Positions 17,058-26,054 of a stretch of 64,000 nt of DNA are shown here, piece by piece. This stretch comes from DATKJS01 sp964551995 (GTDB lineage Bacteria > Acidobacteriota > Aminicenantia > Aminicenantales > Saccharicenantaceae). Location of the stretch: contig CAZKFD010000016.1 of assembly GCA_964551995.1 (NCBI GenBank), forward strand, positions 87,696-151,695. Reading direction: 5' to 3'. The notes below the pieces were generated by a model. That model did not search any database and was not told the origin of the DNA. It worked only from the letters and a program-made list of their open reading frames with translations. Position 1 is the stretch's first letter. Each line of letters starts with the position of its first letter. Position numbers and translations under genes: made by a program.

Positions 17058-17699
17058 TCAGCGGACGTCCCGGAGCGACTCGACGAGCCTGCGGGCCCTT
17101 CCGGTCAGGGCGCTCCAGTCGCCAGCCTCGACGGCCTTCCGATCCACAAGGGCCATTCCGAGGCCGACGGCCGAGGCGCCGGCCTCAATGAAGGCCCGCG
17201 CGTTTTCGAGAGTGACTCCACCCGTGGGCATCAGCCGGATCTCCGGCAGCGGGCCCTTGAGGTCCCGGAAATACTGCGGGCCGAGCGACGTCGACGGAAA
17301 GACCTTGACGATATCGGCTCCCCTGTTCCAGGCCGACACGATCTCGCCCGGCGTGAAGGCCCCCGGCGCGACGAATGTGCCACACGACCGGCAGGCGGCG
17401 ATCATTCCGGGATCCGCAATCGGGGAGACGACAAAATCGGCCCCCGCCCCTATGGCGGCCGCGGCCGTCTCCGCGTCGAGAACCGTCCCGGCGCCGACGA
17501 GGACTTCCAGGGGCCGGCTCACAGCAAGCCCGCGGATGAGGTCCAGGGCCCCGGGGACGGTCATAGTGATCTCCAGAGCCCGGACACCGCCCTCCGCGAG
17601 GGCCTCGATGACACGCAGAACACGGCTGGGGTCCGGCAGGCGGATAACGGCGATCACCTTGGTCTTCAAAATGATCTCGAGCGCCCCGTCCCGCTTCAT
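17058..17699 (-). CDS. eda: KDPG/KHG aldolase
   Basis: A 213-residue class I aldolase that splits 2-keto-3-deoxy-6-phosphogluconate into pyruvate and glyceraldehyde-3-phosphate. The motifs match Eda: VIAVIRLPDP at the start, LEITMTVPGALDLI with the catalytic glutamate, VGAGTVLDAE, and DIVKVFPSTSLGPQYFRDLKGP with the Schiff-base lysine. The phosphate-binding end LMPTGGVTLENARAFIEAGASAVGLG is also present. ATG 17699 lies 7 bases after the kdgK stop. The kdgK-eda order is a standard uronate catabolic module. Confidence 0.93.
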   Translation of the reverse strand: MKRDGALEIILKTKVIAVIRLPDPSRVLRVIEALAEGGVRALEITMTVPGALDLIRGLAVSRPLEVLVGAGTVLDAETAAAAIGAGADFVVSPIADPGMIAACRSCGTFVAPGAFTPGEIVSAWNRGADIVKVFPSTSLGPQYFRDLKGPLPEIRLMPTGGVTLENARAFIEAGASAVGLGMALVDRKAVEAGDWSALTGRARRLVESLRDVR

Positions 17700-17706
17700 C
17701 CCCCGT

Positions 17707-18735
17707 CTACCTCCGGACCCGGCCGGACCGGTCGCCCGCCGCCAGGGCCTGGACGTCGCTGACCGTGGCCAGGTTGAAATCGCCGGGGATTGAGTGCTTG
17801 AGACAGGACGCGGCGACGGCGAACTCCAGAGCCTCCCGGTCGGAAGGCATCGCCATGAGCCCGTGGATGAGCCCGGCGGCGAAGGCGTCACCCGCCCCGA
17901 TGCGGTCCACGATGCCGCGGATATCGTAGGACGGACCCACGATGAATTCCCGCCTGTTCCTCATCACGGCCGCCCAGCCGTTGTCGTCCGCGCTGCGGCT
18001 CTCGCGAAGCGTGAGGGCGATCCGGGCCAGCTTCGGGAACCTGCTCATGACCCGGGCCGTCAGCCGCTCGTACTCCTCCGGATCGAGCCGTCCCGCCCCC
18101 GGAGCCGCGGGCGCGTCCATGCCGAGCGCCTTCTGGCAATCCTCCTCGTTACCCATAAGAAGATCCGCGAATCGAGCGACTTCACGCATCACCACAGGCG
18201 TGGGCTTGCCGTAGTTCCAGAGCTTCGCCCGGTAGTTGAGGTCCACGGAGATCGTGAGCCCCGCCGCCCGCGCGGCCCGCAACCCTTCCAGGGTCAGCGC
18301 CGCAGCCGAAGCGCTCAACGCCGGAGTGACTCCCGTGACGTGGAACCAGCTGGCGCCGTCGAAGACCGCGGCCCACTCGAAGTCGCCCGGCTTCGCCTCG
18401 GCGATCGCCGAGCCCTCCCGGTCGTAGACGACTTTCGACGGCCTCTGGCCCGCCCCGGCCTCCGCAAAATAGACCCCCAGTCGCCGGCCCCGGCGGACGA
18501 TGAAGCGCGTGTCCACTCCCCGCCGCCTGAGCTCGCCCACCGCGGCCTCGCCGACGGCGTTGTCCGGAACTGCCGAAACGTAGCGAACGGGATGGCCGAA
18601 GACGGCCAGGGACACGGCAGTATTGGCTTCGGCGCCGCCGAAACAGGCCGCCAGTCCCGGAGACTGGAAGAGGACTTCCCTCCCCGGCGGAGAGAGCCGA
18701 AGCATGATCTCCCCGAACGTCACGACGGCGGCCAT
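17707..18735 (-). CDS. kdgK: 2-keto-3-deoxygluconate kinase (PfkB family)
   Basis: A PfkB-family sugar kinase of 342 residues. It likely phosphorylates KDG to KDPG, which the downstream Eda splits. The N-terminal PfkB signature GGAEANTAVSLAVFG and the C-terminal GIVDRIGAGDAFAAGLIHG, with the catalytic Asp and anion hole, are present. FGEIMLRLSPPG at the start is characteristic of KDG kinases. ATG 18735 has a strong GGAGGAG upstream; the frame stays open further but without support. Other PfkB substrates are possible, but eda next door argues for KDG. Confidence 0.9.
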   Translation of the reverse strand: MAAVVTFGEIMLRLSPPGREVLFQSPGLAACFGGAEANTAVSLAVFGHPVRYVSAVPDNAVGEAAVGELRRRGVDTRFIVRRGRRLGVYFAEAGAGQRPSKVVYDREGSAIAEAKPGDFEWAAVFDGASWFHVTGVTPALSASAAALTLEGLRAARAAGLTISVDLNYRAKLWNYGKPTPVVMREVARFADLLMGNEEDCQKALGMDAPAAPGAGRLDPEEYERLTARVMSRFPKLARIALTLRESRSADDNGWAAVMRNRREFIVGPSYDIRGIVDRIGAGDAFAAGLIHGLMAMPSDREALEFAVAASCLKHSIPGDFNLATVSDVQALAAGDRSGRVRR

Positions 18736-18817
18736 GCCTTCTCCTCCCCCTGTTCCATACCACAGGAGCGGGACACGAATCAATCGGCGGCGCGCCCTCC
18801 GCTCCGGCTCGGGGCCG

Positions 18818-19789
18818 CTAGAGCTCGAGGCGGACGCCGAGACCCCGTTCGACGGCTTCCCGGTAAACGAGCGGCGCCGTGGCCATGTCGTCGAGCGCCA
18901 GCCCGAGGTTGCAGGCGATCGTCCGCTCGCGCGCCGACTCCCGGCCCGGCTTCCGGCCGGAGACGAGCTCGGCCAATTCAGCGTAGACCGGCGGCACGTT
19001 CCGGAAATAGCCCTGAGTCTTGGTGAATTCGAACTGGGCGATATCGTCCGTACAGAACTTGTCAGCTTCCCGGAGCGCTTCGCGGCTCCAATAGGAATCG
19101 TAGTCCACGAGCGATGCGAACGCCCCCGCCTCGAGCCAGCCCGCCTGGATGGTCGCATGGGGCACCTTCAGGATGGGACCGGCCGTCACGACGATGTCCG
19201 CGCCGCGAACCGCAGCTTCGGCCGTACCGACGGCTTCCACGGAGAGGCCGAAACGCTCCCCGATCTCCTTTTCGAAGGCCCCGAGGGATGCGGCGTTGAC
19301 GTCGAACGCCTTCACTTTCTCGACGGCAAAGACCGTGCGCAGGGCCTCCACGTTGCTCCTGCTCTGGACGCCGCACCCGAGGACGCCGACGACCGAAGAG
19401 TCTGCGCGGGCCAGGAACTTGGCGGCCACGGCCGTGGCCGCTCCGGTCCTTTTGGCCGTGATCCAGGTGCCGTCCATGACCGCCGTCGGCAGCCCCGTCT
19501 CGACGTCGTTGAGAACGATGAGGCCGCTGATGTAGGGCAGGCCGCGCGCGGCGTTCGCGGGAAACCCGCCGACCCACTTGACCCCGGCGGCGCGAAGCGC
19601 CGGGATATAGGCGGGCATGGCATGGATGAAGGCGTCGGCGGCGGGATGAATTCCGGGCTTGGGGGGCATCTCGACGCGCCCGGCGGCTTTTTCCAGGAAC
19701 ATCGTTTCCAGCGCGGAAATGACCTCCTTCATGTCGGGGCCGGCGGCGGCAACGTCGGCGCCCGAGAGATAAAGAAGATTCGGGGACAT
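18818..19789 (-). CDS. Ornithine cyclodeaminase / mu-crystallin family protein
   Basis: A 323-residue NAD(P)-dependent protein of the ornithine cyclodeaminase/mu-crystallin family. Members include ornithine cyclodeaminase, alanine dehydrogenase and ketimine reductases. Seen are KWVGGFPANAARGLPYISG, the substrate-side MDGTWITAKRTGAATAVAAK, and a Rossmann segment VGVLGCGVQSRSNVEAL. I place the start at ATG 19789 (MSPNLLYLSGADV), where homologues begin. It is probably co-transcribed with kdgK, 82 bases downstream. The exact reaction cannot be read from the sequence. Confidence 0.82.
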   Translation of the reverse strand: MSPNLLYLSGADVAAAGPDMKEVISALETMFLEKAAGRVEMPPKPGIHPAADAFIHAMPAYIPALRAAGVKWVGGFPANAARGLPYISGLIVLNDVETGLPTAVMDGTWITAKRTGAATAVAAKFLARADSSVVGVLGCGVQSRSNVEALRTVFAVEKVKAFDVNAASLGAFEKEIGERFGLSVEAVGTAEAAVRGADIVVTAGPILKVPHATIQAGWLEAGAFASLVDYDSYWSREALREADKFCTDDIAQFEFTKTQGYFRNVPPVYAELAELVSGRKPGRESARERTIACNLGLALDDMATAPLVYREAVERGLGVRLEL

Positions 19790-19980
19790 GGGCACTTCCA
19801 GACCATTCCGGTCGGAAGCCATTGTAGCCCATGTGCCCGCCATTGTCCCGCTGAAAAGGCGGCGCAACCATCCGCCCTTCTCCGGCGGCCGTTTCCCGGC
19901 CTTTTGAAAACCCGGCCTTATGCCCCGGCCGGATTTGGGTTACAATAGGCCGCGGCGCCCGTCGAGAAAGGAGGCCAAGC

Positions 19981-21189
19981 ATGTTCCGAGCATCTCGCAT
20001 TCCCAGGCTACTGCTTTTCGTCGCGGTCCTGTCCGTTCTCACGGCCGCATGGTCATGGGCCCAGGCGCAGGGCCCGACGGCCCTCGGATTCAAGAAGCAT
20101 TTCGTCATCGAGATCCGGAATCCGGGACCCCGGCCTCTCGAGAGCTATCCCGTCGTCCTCAAGGCAGACGAGATCCGGGCGGCGTTCCCCGACTTCAATT
20201 CCTACGACTACGCGATTTTCGACGAATCGGGCGGGGGATACCGCTTCGTGCCTTCCCAGACCGACGACTTCAACGGAGACCGCGTCCATGACGAGATCGT
20301 CCTCGTGAGGACGCTTCTCCCCGGGTCGGTCGTCCGTCTTTCGTGTTATTACGCGCCCCAGGGGAGCTTCCAGCTGCTGATGTCCACGCCGAGGGCCTCC
20401 GCCCGTCTCGCCGGCAAACCCGAGGATCCCTTTCTGGCCTGGGAATCCAACCTCGCCGGCTTCAAGTTCGTCGACGGCAGAATCGAGGTTTACGGCAAGC
20501 TCTACGCCGGCCTCGTCCTCAACAAGCTCCACCCCGACGACACGGCCCTCCAGGAATGGGGAATGAACGTCCTCGGCGCCGGACCCTCATCGGGGCTCGG
20601 AGGGCTCAGCCTCTGGGAGGGGAAGGAGCGCGTCCGCTTGCTGAACCCCGGAGGGAAAGGGGACATCCGCATCCGGCCGAAGGTCCTCGCGGCCGGCCCC
20701 CTCCGCGCTCTGGCCAAGGTCGAGTATACCGGCATCCGGCTGGGCGGCGTGTCGTACGAGGTGGCCCTGTTCGTCTCCGCCTTCGCCGACAACCCCTATT
20801 CGCGCCAGGACGTCGTCGTGACCCGCAGGCCGGCCGGGCCCGTCGTGTTCAGCGCCGACATCGATAAGCTCGGGAACGAGGCTGTGACGTTCGACAGCGC
20901 CAAGGGCTTTCTGGTCTCATGGGGACGGAGCCCCGGCCGGGCCGGCGAGGCCGGGCTCGCGGCGTTTTTCGCCCCTGCGGACTTCGACGGCCTCGACCAG
21001 AACGGGCCCGACAGGTCCATCCGCCTCAGGGCCCGTCCGGGCGCGAAACAAACATACTGGACGATGGGGGGCTGGGAGAGGGGGATCGTGAGCGTTCGGG
21101 CCCCCGCGGACAAGGAGTGGGCTCGTGCGGCGGCCGACCTGGCGCTCACCTTCATGACCAAAGTCGAAGTCCATTACAGGCCGTCCTGA
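19981..21189 (+). CDS. Secreted DUF4861-like protein
   Basis: A 402-residue exported protein. Residues 1-29 form a signal peptide ending near AWSWAQA. The segment WESNLAGFKFVDGRIEVYGK, and then EWGMNVLGAGPSSGLGGLSLW, resemble DUF4861 proteins. From memory these are found with polysaccharide-degradation genes, particularly for pectic or other uronic-acid polymers. No catalytic motif can be named. It diverges from the ornithine-cyclodeaminase-like gene and lies 1.2 kb from kdgK-eda, so a role in uronate-polymer use is plausible but inferred. Confidence 0.65.
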   Translation: MFRASRIPRLLLFVAVLSVLTAAWSWAQAQGPTALGFKKHFVIEIRNPGPRPLESYPVVLKADEIRAAFPDFNSYDYAIFDESGGGYRFVPSQTDDFNGDRVHDEIVLVRTLLPGSVVRLSCYYAPQGSFQLLMSTPRASARLAGKPEDPFLAWESNLAGFKFVDGRIEVYGKLYAGLVLNKLHPDDTALQEWGMNVLGAGPSSGLGGLSLWEGKERVRLLNPGGKGDIRIRPKVLAAGPLRALAKVEYTGIRLGGVSYEVALFVSAFADNPYSRQDVVVTRRPAGPVVFSADIDKLGNEAVTFDSAKGFLVSWGRSPGRAGEAGLAAFFAPADFDGLDQNGPDRSIRLRARPGAKQTYWTMGGWERGIVSVRAPADKEWARAAADLALTFMTKVEVHYRPS

Positions 21190-21235
21190 TCGATTTGGCA
21201 TCGCAGGCGGCGTCCGTTCGTGGGCCGGCTGCTTT

Positions 21236-21265
21236 TTGACACGGCCCGAGCTCTGGTGTTATAAA
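21236..21265 (+). promoter_or_regulatory. Sigma-70-type promoter of the lysine/threonine operon
   Basis: Perfect -35 TTGACA at 21236-21241 and -10 TATAAA at 21260-21265 with 18-base spacing (or TTATAA with 17). It lies about 85 bases before the DapA-like gene in the otherwise gene-free gap after the DUF4861-like gene, and probably drives the five-gene operon to 26043. Confidence 0.7.
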
Positions 21266-21348
21266 GGCAGTCGATCATCGGGCCCCGGACGAAAGGAGCG
21301 GACCCCCGCAGCCGCGGGATTCAGGGGCGGTGGAAAAGGAGAACGGCC

Positions 21349-22227
21349 ATGCTGCAAGGAGCCTTCACGCTGCTCATGACGCCCTTCAACGGGGACCTGT
21401 CCCTCGACGAAGGGGGCCTGAGAGCACTGGTGCGCGGCCAGGTGCAGAGCGGCATCCACGGCATCGCGCCTCTCGGCGTGACGGGCGAAAGCCCGGCCAT
21501 GACCGATGACGAGATCGCGCGCCTCGTCCGCATCACCGTTGAGGAGGCCGGAGGAAAATGCAAGGTTGCGCCCGACACGTGCTCCTGCAATCTCGAGCAG
21601 ACGATCGCCCGGGCCGCCCTCTACGCCGATCTGGGCTGCGATTACGCCGTCGTCTTCGCGCCCTTCCTGGTCAAGCCGACGCAGGAAGGAGTCCTCGATT
21701 TTTACCAGAGGGTAGCCGACACCTCGCGGATCCCCGTGATCATCCACAACGCGCCAGACAGGGTCGGCGTCAACGTCGACCCCAAGACCTACGCCAAGCT
21801 CATCGGCCACGGGAACATCATCGGGGCCAAGGACGGCAACATGCAGATGGACCATCTGGCCAAAGTCCTGTACCTGGCCCGCGGGACCTCCTTCGCCGTT
21901 CTGACGGGAAAGGACACGACCTGCTACCCGCTGATGTCCTTCGGGGGCAGCGGCGTCTTCACGGTCGCCGGGAACATCATCCCCGGGGTCATGCGGGACA
22001 TCGTCGACTTCGCCCTGCGCGGGGAAACGGCCGAGGCCCGGGACCTCCATCTCCGTAACTACGAGCTCTTCGAGGCGCTGCGGTTCGAAACCAATCCCAT
22101 GGCCGTCAAGGAAGCGCTGGCCTTGATGGGCCTGCCGGGCGGCCCCCTGCGGCCGCCGCTGACGCGGCTCAGCGAGAAGAACCGCGACATCCTCAAGAAG
22201 CTGCTCGAGGAGCGGCACCTCATTTGA
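21349..22227 (+). CDS. DapA/N-acetylneuraminate-lyase superfamily aldolase, catalytic triad altered
   Basis: A 292-residue TIM-barrel protein of the class I aldolase family that includes dihydrodipicolinate synthase, KDG aldolase and N-acetylneuraminate lyase. The Schiff-base lysine is kept in NIIGAKDGN. The residues matching the E. coli DapA triad are not: Thr44 is Val in GVTGESP, Tyr133 is His in IIHNAPDRVG, and Tyr107 is Leu in APFLVKPTQ (alignment by eye). It is first in an operon with thrB, dapH, an M20 deacylase and an aminotransferase, where DapA would be expected. Either it is an unusual DapA or it makes a different product. Confidence 0.8.
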   Translation: MLQGAFTLLMTPFNGDLSLDEGGLRALVRGQVQSGIHGIAPLGVTGESPAMTDDEIARLVRITVEEAGGKCKVAPDTCSCNLEQTIARAALYADLGCDYAVVFAPFLVKPTQEGVLDFYQRVADTSRIPVIIHNAPDRVGVNVDPKTYAKLIGHGNIIGAKDGNMQMDHLAKVLYLARGTSFAVLTGKDTTCYPLMSFGGSGVFTVAGNIIPGVMRDIVDFALRGETAEARDLHLRNYELFEALRFETNPMAVKEALALMGLPGGPLRPPLTRLSEKNRDILKKLLEERHLI

Positions 22228-23153
22228 AAACGGAAATCATCCTCCGCTCGCCGGCCACGATCGCCAACTTCGGTCCGGGCTTCGATACTTTTGCCGTCGC
22301 CCTGGCAAGTCCGTTCGACCTGATCAGGGTCCGCCGGCTGGATCTCGGCGCGGAGATCCGCATCCGCGTCACGGACGGCCGTTTCAGCCTGCCGACGCAG
22401 CCCGAGGACAACACGGCCGGCCTCGCCGCCATCCACTTTTTCAGGCGCACGGGCGCCGCGGGAGGCGCCGAGATCGAGATCATCAAGCGCATGCCGACCG
22501 GCGCGGGCCTCGGCTCCTCGGCCGCGTCGGCCGTGGCGGCGGTTCACGGGCTGAACGAGATCTATCAAACGCGTCTCGCGCCGGAAGAGATCGTCGGCTT
22601 GGCCAGCCTGGGCGAGGCCGCCTCCGGAGGCACGCCCCACGCAGACAACGTCGCAGCCTGCGGCCTCGGCGGATTCGTGTTCGTCGCCAGCCACCAGCCG
22701 CTGCGAGTGGAGAAGATCGCCGTGCCGCCGCTGCCGATCGTGGTCCGGGTCCGGCCCAAGTCCCAAACCACGACCCGGGGCCTGATTCCCGGCCAGTTCC
22801 CCCTTTCCCAGGTGAAGGACCAGATGGCCGGGTGCGCTGCGCTCATCCACGCCCTGCACTCCGGCGACGCGAGAAAGATCGGCGATGCGGTCAACCGGGA
22901 CCACATTTCGGAGCCCGTCCGCTCGCGGTCCATTCCCGGGTACGAGGAGCTCAAGCGGAGGGCCCTCGACGCTGGGGCCTGCGGCTTCAACATCAGCGGC
23001 GGCGGGTCATCGGTCTTCGCCATCTGCGCCCCGGAGACAGCGGAAGCCGTGGCCGCGGTCATGCGGGATTTCCGCCGCGCCGATGAGCCCGAGCCCGAGG
23101 TCATCGTTACGCAATCATCCAACCAGGGGGTCAGGGAGACCTATGAACTCTAA
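22224..23153 (+). CDS. thrB: Homoserine kinase
   Basis: A GHMP-family kinase of 309 residues that phosphorylates homoserine for threonine synthesis. The N-terminus RSPATIANFGPGFDTFAVAL is characteristic of ThrB. The ATP-binding GHMP motif is PTGAGLGSSAASAVAAVHG, and the C-terminal GACGFNISGGGSSVFAIC is the family's third motif. Translation probably starts at TTG 22224, which overlaps the stop of the preceding gene by four bases (TTGA) and gives the expected N-terminus. It overlaps dapH by 11 bases at its 3' end. Confidence 0.92.
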   Translation: MKTEIILRSPATIANFGPGFDTFAVALASPFDLIRVRRLDLGAEIRIRVTDGRFSLPTQPEDNTAGLAAIHFFRRTGAAGGAEIEIIKRMPTGAGLGSSAASAVAAVHGLNEIYQTRLAPEEIVGLASLGEAASGGTPHADNVAACGLGGFVFVASHQPLRVEKIAVPPLPIVVRVRPKSQTTTRGLIPGQFPLSQVKDQMAGCAALIHALHSGDARKIGDAVNRDHISEPVRSRSIPGYEELKRRALDAGACGFNISGGGSSVFAICAPETAEAVAAVMRDFRRADEPEPEVIVTQSSNQGVRETYEL

Positions 23154-23856
23154 GCAGATCGCCGCGCTCATCGCCGGCTCGCGCAAGACGACGCCGGCTC
23201 TCGTTTTCCTCCAAGGGTGCCTCACGCCCCGCGATTTCCGGGGCGCCGGGTTCGAATGGTTCGGCGGCGGGGACTTCTGGGTGCTCATCGGCGACGACGG
23301 TCTGATCGAGCCGTGGCTCACGAGGCACCGCGCGGAGATCTCGCGCTGTCATGTCGAAATCACCGGCCGGTATTCGGCGCTGCCCCTGATCGACCTCCGG
23401 ACGGTCGAGGCCCGCGTCGAACCCGGGGCCGTCATCCGCCGGGGCGCGCGGATCGGCCGGGACTGCGTCATCATGATGGGCGCGGTCATCAACATCGGAG
23501 CCGAGATCGGGCCGCGGACGATGATCGACATGAACGCCGTCATCGGGGCACGGGCCATCGTCGGCCGGAACTGCCATATCGGGGCGGGGGCGGTGCTCGC
23601 GGGCATCCTCGAGCCCCCGAGCGCGCAGCCGGTCGTCGTCGGCGACGGCGTCCTCGTCGGCGCCAACGCCGTGGTCCTCGAGGGCGTGCGGGTCGGACGC
23701 GGCAGTGTCGTCGCCGCCGGGGCCGTGGTGACGAAGAACGTCCCGCCGGGTGTGGTCGCCGCCGGCGTCCCCGCCGTCGTCGTCAAGAAGGTGAAGGACA
23801 TCGCCTCGCCGAGCAAGATCGCGATTGTCCCGGGTCTCCGGGGACACCGCCGGTAG
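23143..23856 (+). CDS. dapH: Tetrahydrodipicolinate N-acetyltransferase
   Basis: A 237-residue left-handed beta-helix acyltransferase, fitting DapH of the acetylase branch of lysine/diaminopimelate synthesis. The N-terminal 85 residues match the DapH N-terminal domain in layout. Hexapeptide repeats follow from GAVIRRGARIGRDCVI to GAGAVLAGILEPPSAQPVVVG, the latter stretch being typical of DapH rather than the succinyl enzyme DapD. ATG 23143 lies inside the end of thrB. The frame is open far upstream inside thrB, which is not meaningful. Confidence 0.88.
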   Translation: MNSKQIAALIAGSRKTTPALVFLQGCLTPRDFRGAGFEWFGGGDFWVLIGDDGLIEPWLTRHRAEISRCHVEITGRYSALPLIDLRTVEARVEPGAVIRRGARIGRDCVIMMGAVINIGAEIGPRTMIDMNAVIGARAIVGRNCHIGAGAVLAGILEPPSAQPVVVGDGVLVGANAVVLEGVRVGRGSVVAAGAVVTKNVPPGVVAAGVPAVVVKKVKDIASPSKIAIVPGLRGHRR

Positions 23857-23906
23857 AGGCCGGAGAGGACGCCGGTTCCGCCCCGGCGCGGGAACAGAGG
23901 CACTCC

Positions 23907-24902
23907 ATGGACTTGTTCGAGCTCGCGAAATCGCTCATCGACATCCCGTCCGTCACGGGAAGCGAGGGGCCCCTGGCCGACTTTCTCGTCAGCCTCCTGG
24001 TCCGGGAATCGTTCCGCGTCCGGACCCAGGACGTCGCCCCGGGCCGGCGGAACGTCCTCGCCACGCTGGGCGAGCCGCCGGACGTCGTCCTCTGCACGCA
24101 TCTCGACACCGTGCCGCCCTGGTTCGGCGCCTCGGAAGACATGGAATACGTTTTCGGCCGCGGTGCGTGCGATGCCAAGGGCATCATGGCGGCGATGATC
24201 ACGGCCGCAGCGGGCCTGCGCGACTCGGGGCTGAAAAGGGCCGGGCTCCTCTTCGTCGTCGGCGAGGAGACCGACAGCATCGGGGCGCAAAAGGCGAACG
24301 ACCTGGCGCCGGGCTCCCGCTTCATCATCGTCGGGGAGCCGACGCGGAACAAGCTCGCCGCCGCCCACAAATCGGTCCTGACGCTGACGCTCGCGGCCTC
24401 CGGCCGATCGGGTCACTCCGCCTATCCGGAGACCGGGGAATCCGCCGTGGTCAAGCTTCTCGACGTCCTCGACGACATCCGCCGGCTGGATTTCGGAGAC
24501 GATCCCGTGCTCGGCCCGACGATCGTGAACATCGGCCGGATCGAGGGCGGGGCCGGGCCGAACGTCATCCCCGGCTCGGCTTCCGCCGTCCTCTCCTTCC
24601 GCTCGGGCGCCTCGCCGGACATCGTCCTCTCCAGGGTCGCGGCCGCGGCGGCGGGGCGCGTCGCGATCGCCGTAACGGCCAAGTCCGAGCCCCAGGTCCT
24701 GTTCACCGTGCCCGGCTTCGAACAGGACGTCATGCCTTTCGGGACCGATATCCCCCACCTCAAGACGTTCGGCCGGCCGCTTCTCCTCGGGCCGGGATCG
24801 GTCCTCGACGCCCACACGGAGAACGAGAAAGTGGAAAAACGGCAGCTCCGGGACGCCGTCGTCATGTATCAATCGCTCGTCCGGAAGCTGCTCGAGGTGT
24901 GA
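23907..24902 (+). CDS. M20-family deacylase (probable N-acetyl-diaminopimelate deacetylase)
   Basis: A metal-dependent amidohydrolase/peptidase of the M20 family, 331 residues. Zinc ligands lie in VVLCTHLDTVPP (His, with the Asp two residues on) and GRGACDAKGIMAAMI. The catalytic glutamate is in VVGEETDSIGA, and GRSGHSAYPETGESA marks the dimerisation-domain histidine. Operon position between dapH and an aminotransferase suggests removal of the N-acetyl group in lysine synthesis. By sequence alone it could equally be an acetylornithine deacetylase-like enzyme. ATG 23907 is 50 bases after dapH. Confidence 0.82.
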   Translation: MDLFELAKSLIDIPSVTGSEGPLADFLVSLLVRESFRVRTQDVAPGRRNVLATLGEPPDVVLCTHLDTVPPWFGASEDMEYVFGRGACDAKGIMAAMITAAAGLRDSGLKRAGLLFVVGEETDSIGAQKANDLAPGSRFIIVGEPTRNKLAAAHKSVLTLTLAASGRSGHSAYPETGESAVVKLLDVLDDIRRLDFGDDPVLGPTIVNIGRIEGGAGPNVIPGSASAVLSFRSGASPDIVLSRVAAAAAGRVAIAVTAKSEPQVLFTVPGFEQDVMPFGTDIPHLKTFGRPLLLGPGSVLDAHTENEKVEKRQLRDAVVMYQSLVRKLLEV

Positions 24903-24906
24903 TACG

Positions 24907-26043
24907 ATGTCAGAGATCCTGAGCCCGCGCATGCGGGACATGGAGAAAACGCTGATCCGCCGCGTCAACGACCTCGCCGACGCGTCCTGCATCAACCTGG
25001 GCCTGGGCGAACTTGTCTTTTCCGCGCCGAAAGCCGTCCTCGATCATGTCCGCGAAAACCTGGGATCGTGGTGGCTCGGCTACTCGCCGAACGAGGGCCT
25101 GCCCGAGCTCCGCGAACTCATCGCCTCCCGCGCGGGATATCCTTTCTCGCCCGACCAGGTCTGCATTACGCTGGGCGCCGAGGAGGCGCTTCTCGACGTC
25201 CTTATGGCCGTCGCCGGCGACGGGGACGAGGTCCTCGTTCCCGACCCGGGCTTCCCGGCCTACCCGTCGCTCGTCCGCCTCGCGGGGGGAACGCCCGTTC
25301 CCTATCCCCTGCTTCCCGGCCGCGGTTTCCGCCTCCGGGCCGGGGATATCCTCGAGCGCATCACGCCGAGGACCAAGGCGGTCATCCTCAACAGTCCGAA
25401 CAACCCGACGGGGGCGGTCGATTCCGGCCAGGAGCTCGAGACGCTGGCCGCGGGACTGAGGCCGCTCCCCGTGCTGGCGGTCTCCGACGAAGTGTACGCG
25501 GACATTGTCTTCGAGGGGCCGGCCGCATCGATCGCGCCGTTTCTCGAACGCTGCGTCACGGTCAACAGCCTGTCCAAGAGCTTCGCCATGACCGGCTGGC
25601 GGATCGGCTGGTGCGCCGCCCCGCCGGACGTGGCCAAGGCGGTGAGAACTTTTCACCAGCTGGCCGTTATGTGCGCCCCGGCGCTGTCGCAGCGCGCTGC
25701 GATTCATGCCCTTCGCGGCTTCGCCGACGAAGAGCGGGCGCGAAACCTGACCGAGCTCGGGAAGAGGCGCGACATCGCCATGGCCTGCGTCGACCGGTTC
25801 CTCGGCCTTCCGTATGCCCGACCGGCCGGGACGTTCTACCTCTTTCTGGATATCTCGTCGAGGATCCCGAAGGGCGCCGACTCGCTCGCCGTGGCCCTGG
25901 AGATCCTGAAGAAAGAAAAGGTCGTCACCATTCCGGGCCGCGCCTTCGGGCGGAACGGTGAGGGATATCTGAGGATTTCTTTCGCGCCGAGGCCCGAGGT
26001 GATCGAGGAAGGGATCCGGCGCCTCGGCCGGTTCTTTTCGTGA
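24907..26043 (+). CDS. Class I/II aminotransferase (probable N-acetyl-LL-diaminopimelate aminotransferase)
   Basis: A 378-residue PLP enzyme of the aspartate aminotransferase fold. Seen are ILNSPNNPTGAV, VSDEVYADIVFEG with the PLP-ring Asp and Tyr, and NSLSKSFAMTGWRIGW with the Schiff-base lysine and the phosphate-binding arginine. It starts 4 bases after the deacylase gene and ends the operon. The context points to the aminotransferase step of the acetyl-DAP pathway (DapX/PatA role), but aspartate or aromatic aminotransferase activity cannot be excluded. Confidence 0.82.
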   Translation: MSEILSPRMRDMEKTLIRRVNDLADASCINLGLGELVFSAPKAVLDHVRENLGSWWLGYSPNEGLPELRELIASRAGYPFSPDQVCITLGAEEALLDVLMAVAGDGDEVLVPDPGFPAYPSLVRLAGGTPVPYPLLPGRGFRLRAGDILERITPRTKAVILNSPNNPTGAVDSGQELETLAAGLRPLPVLAVSDEVYADIVFEGPAASIAPFLERCVTVNSLSKSFAMTGWRIGWCAAPPDVAKAVRTFHQLAVMCAPALSQRAAIHALRGFADEERARNLTELGKRRDIAMACVDRFLGLPYARPAGTFYLFLDISSRIPKGADSLAVALEILKKEKVVTIPGRAFGRNGEGYLRISFAPRPEVIEEGIRRLGRFFS

Positions 26044-26054
26044 GCGCGGGCCGT

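Noticed and set aside
23349..24995. A 548-codon minus-strand frame over dapH and the M20 deacylase
   Set aside because: Antisense shadow of two genes with intact metal-binding and hexapeptide motifs.
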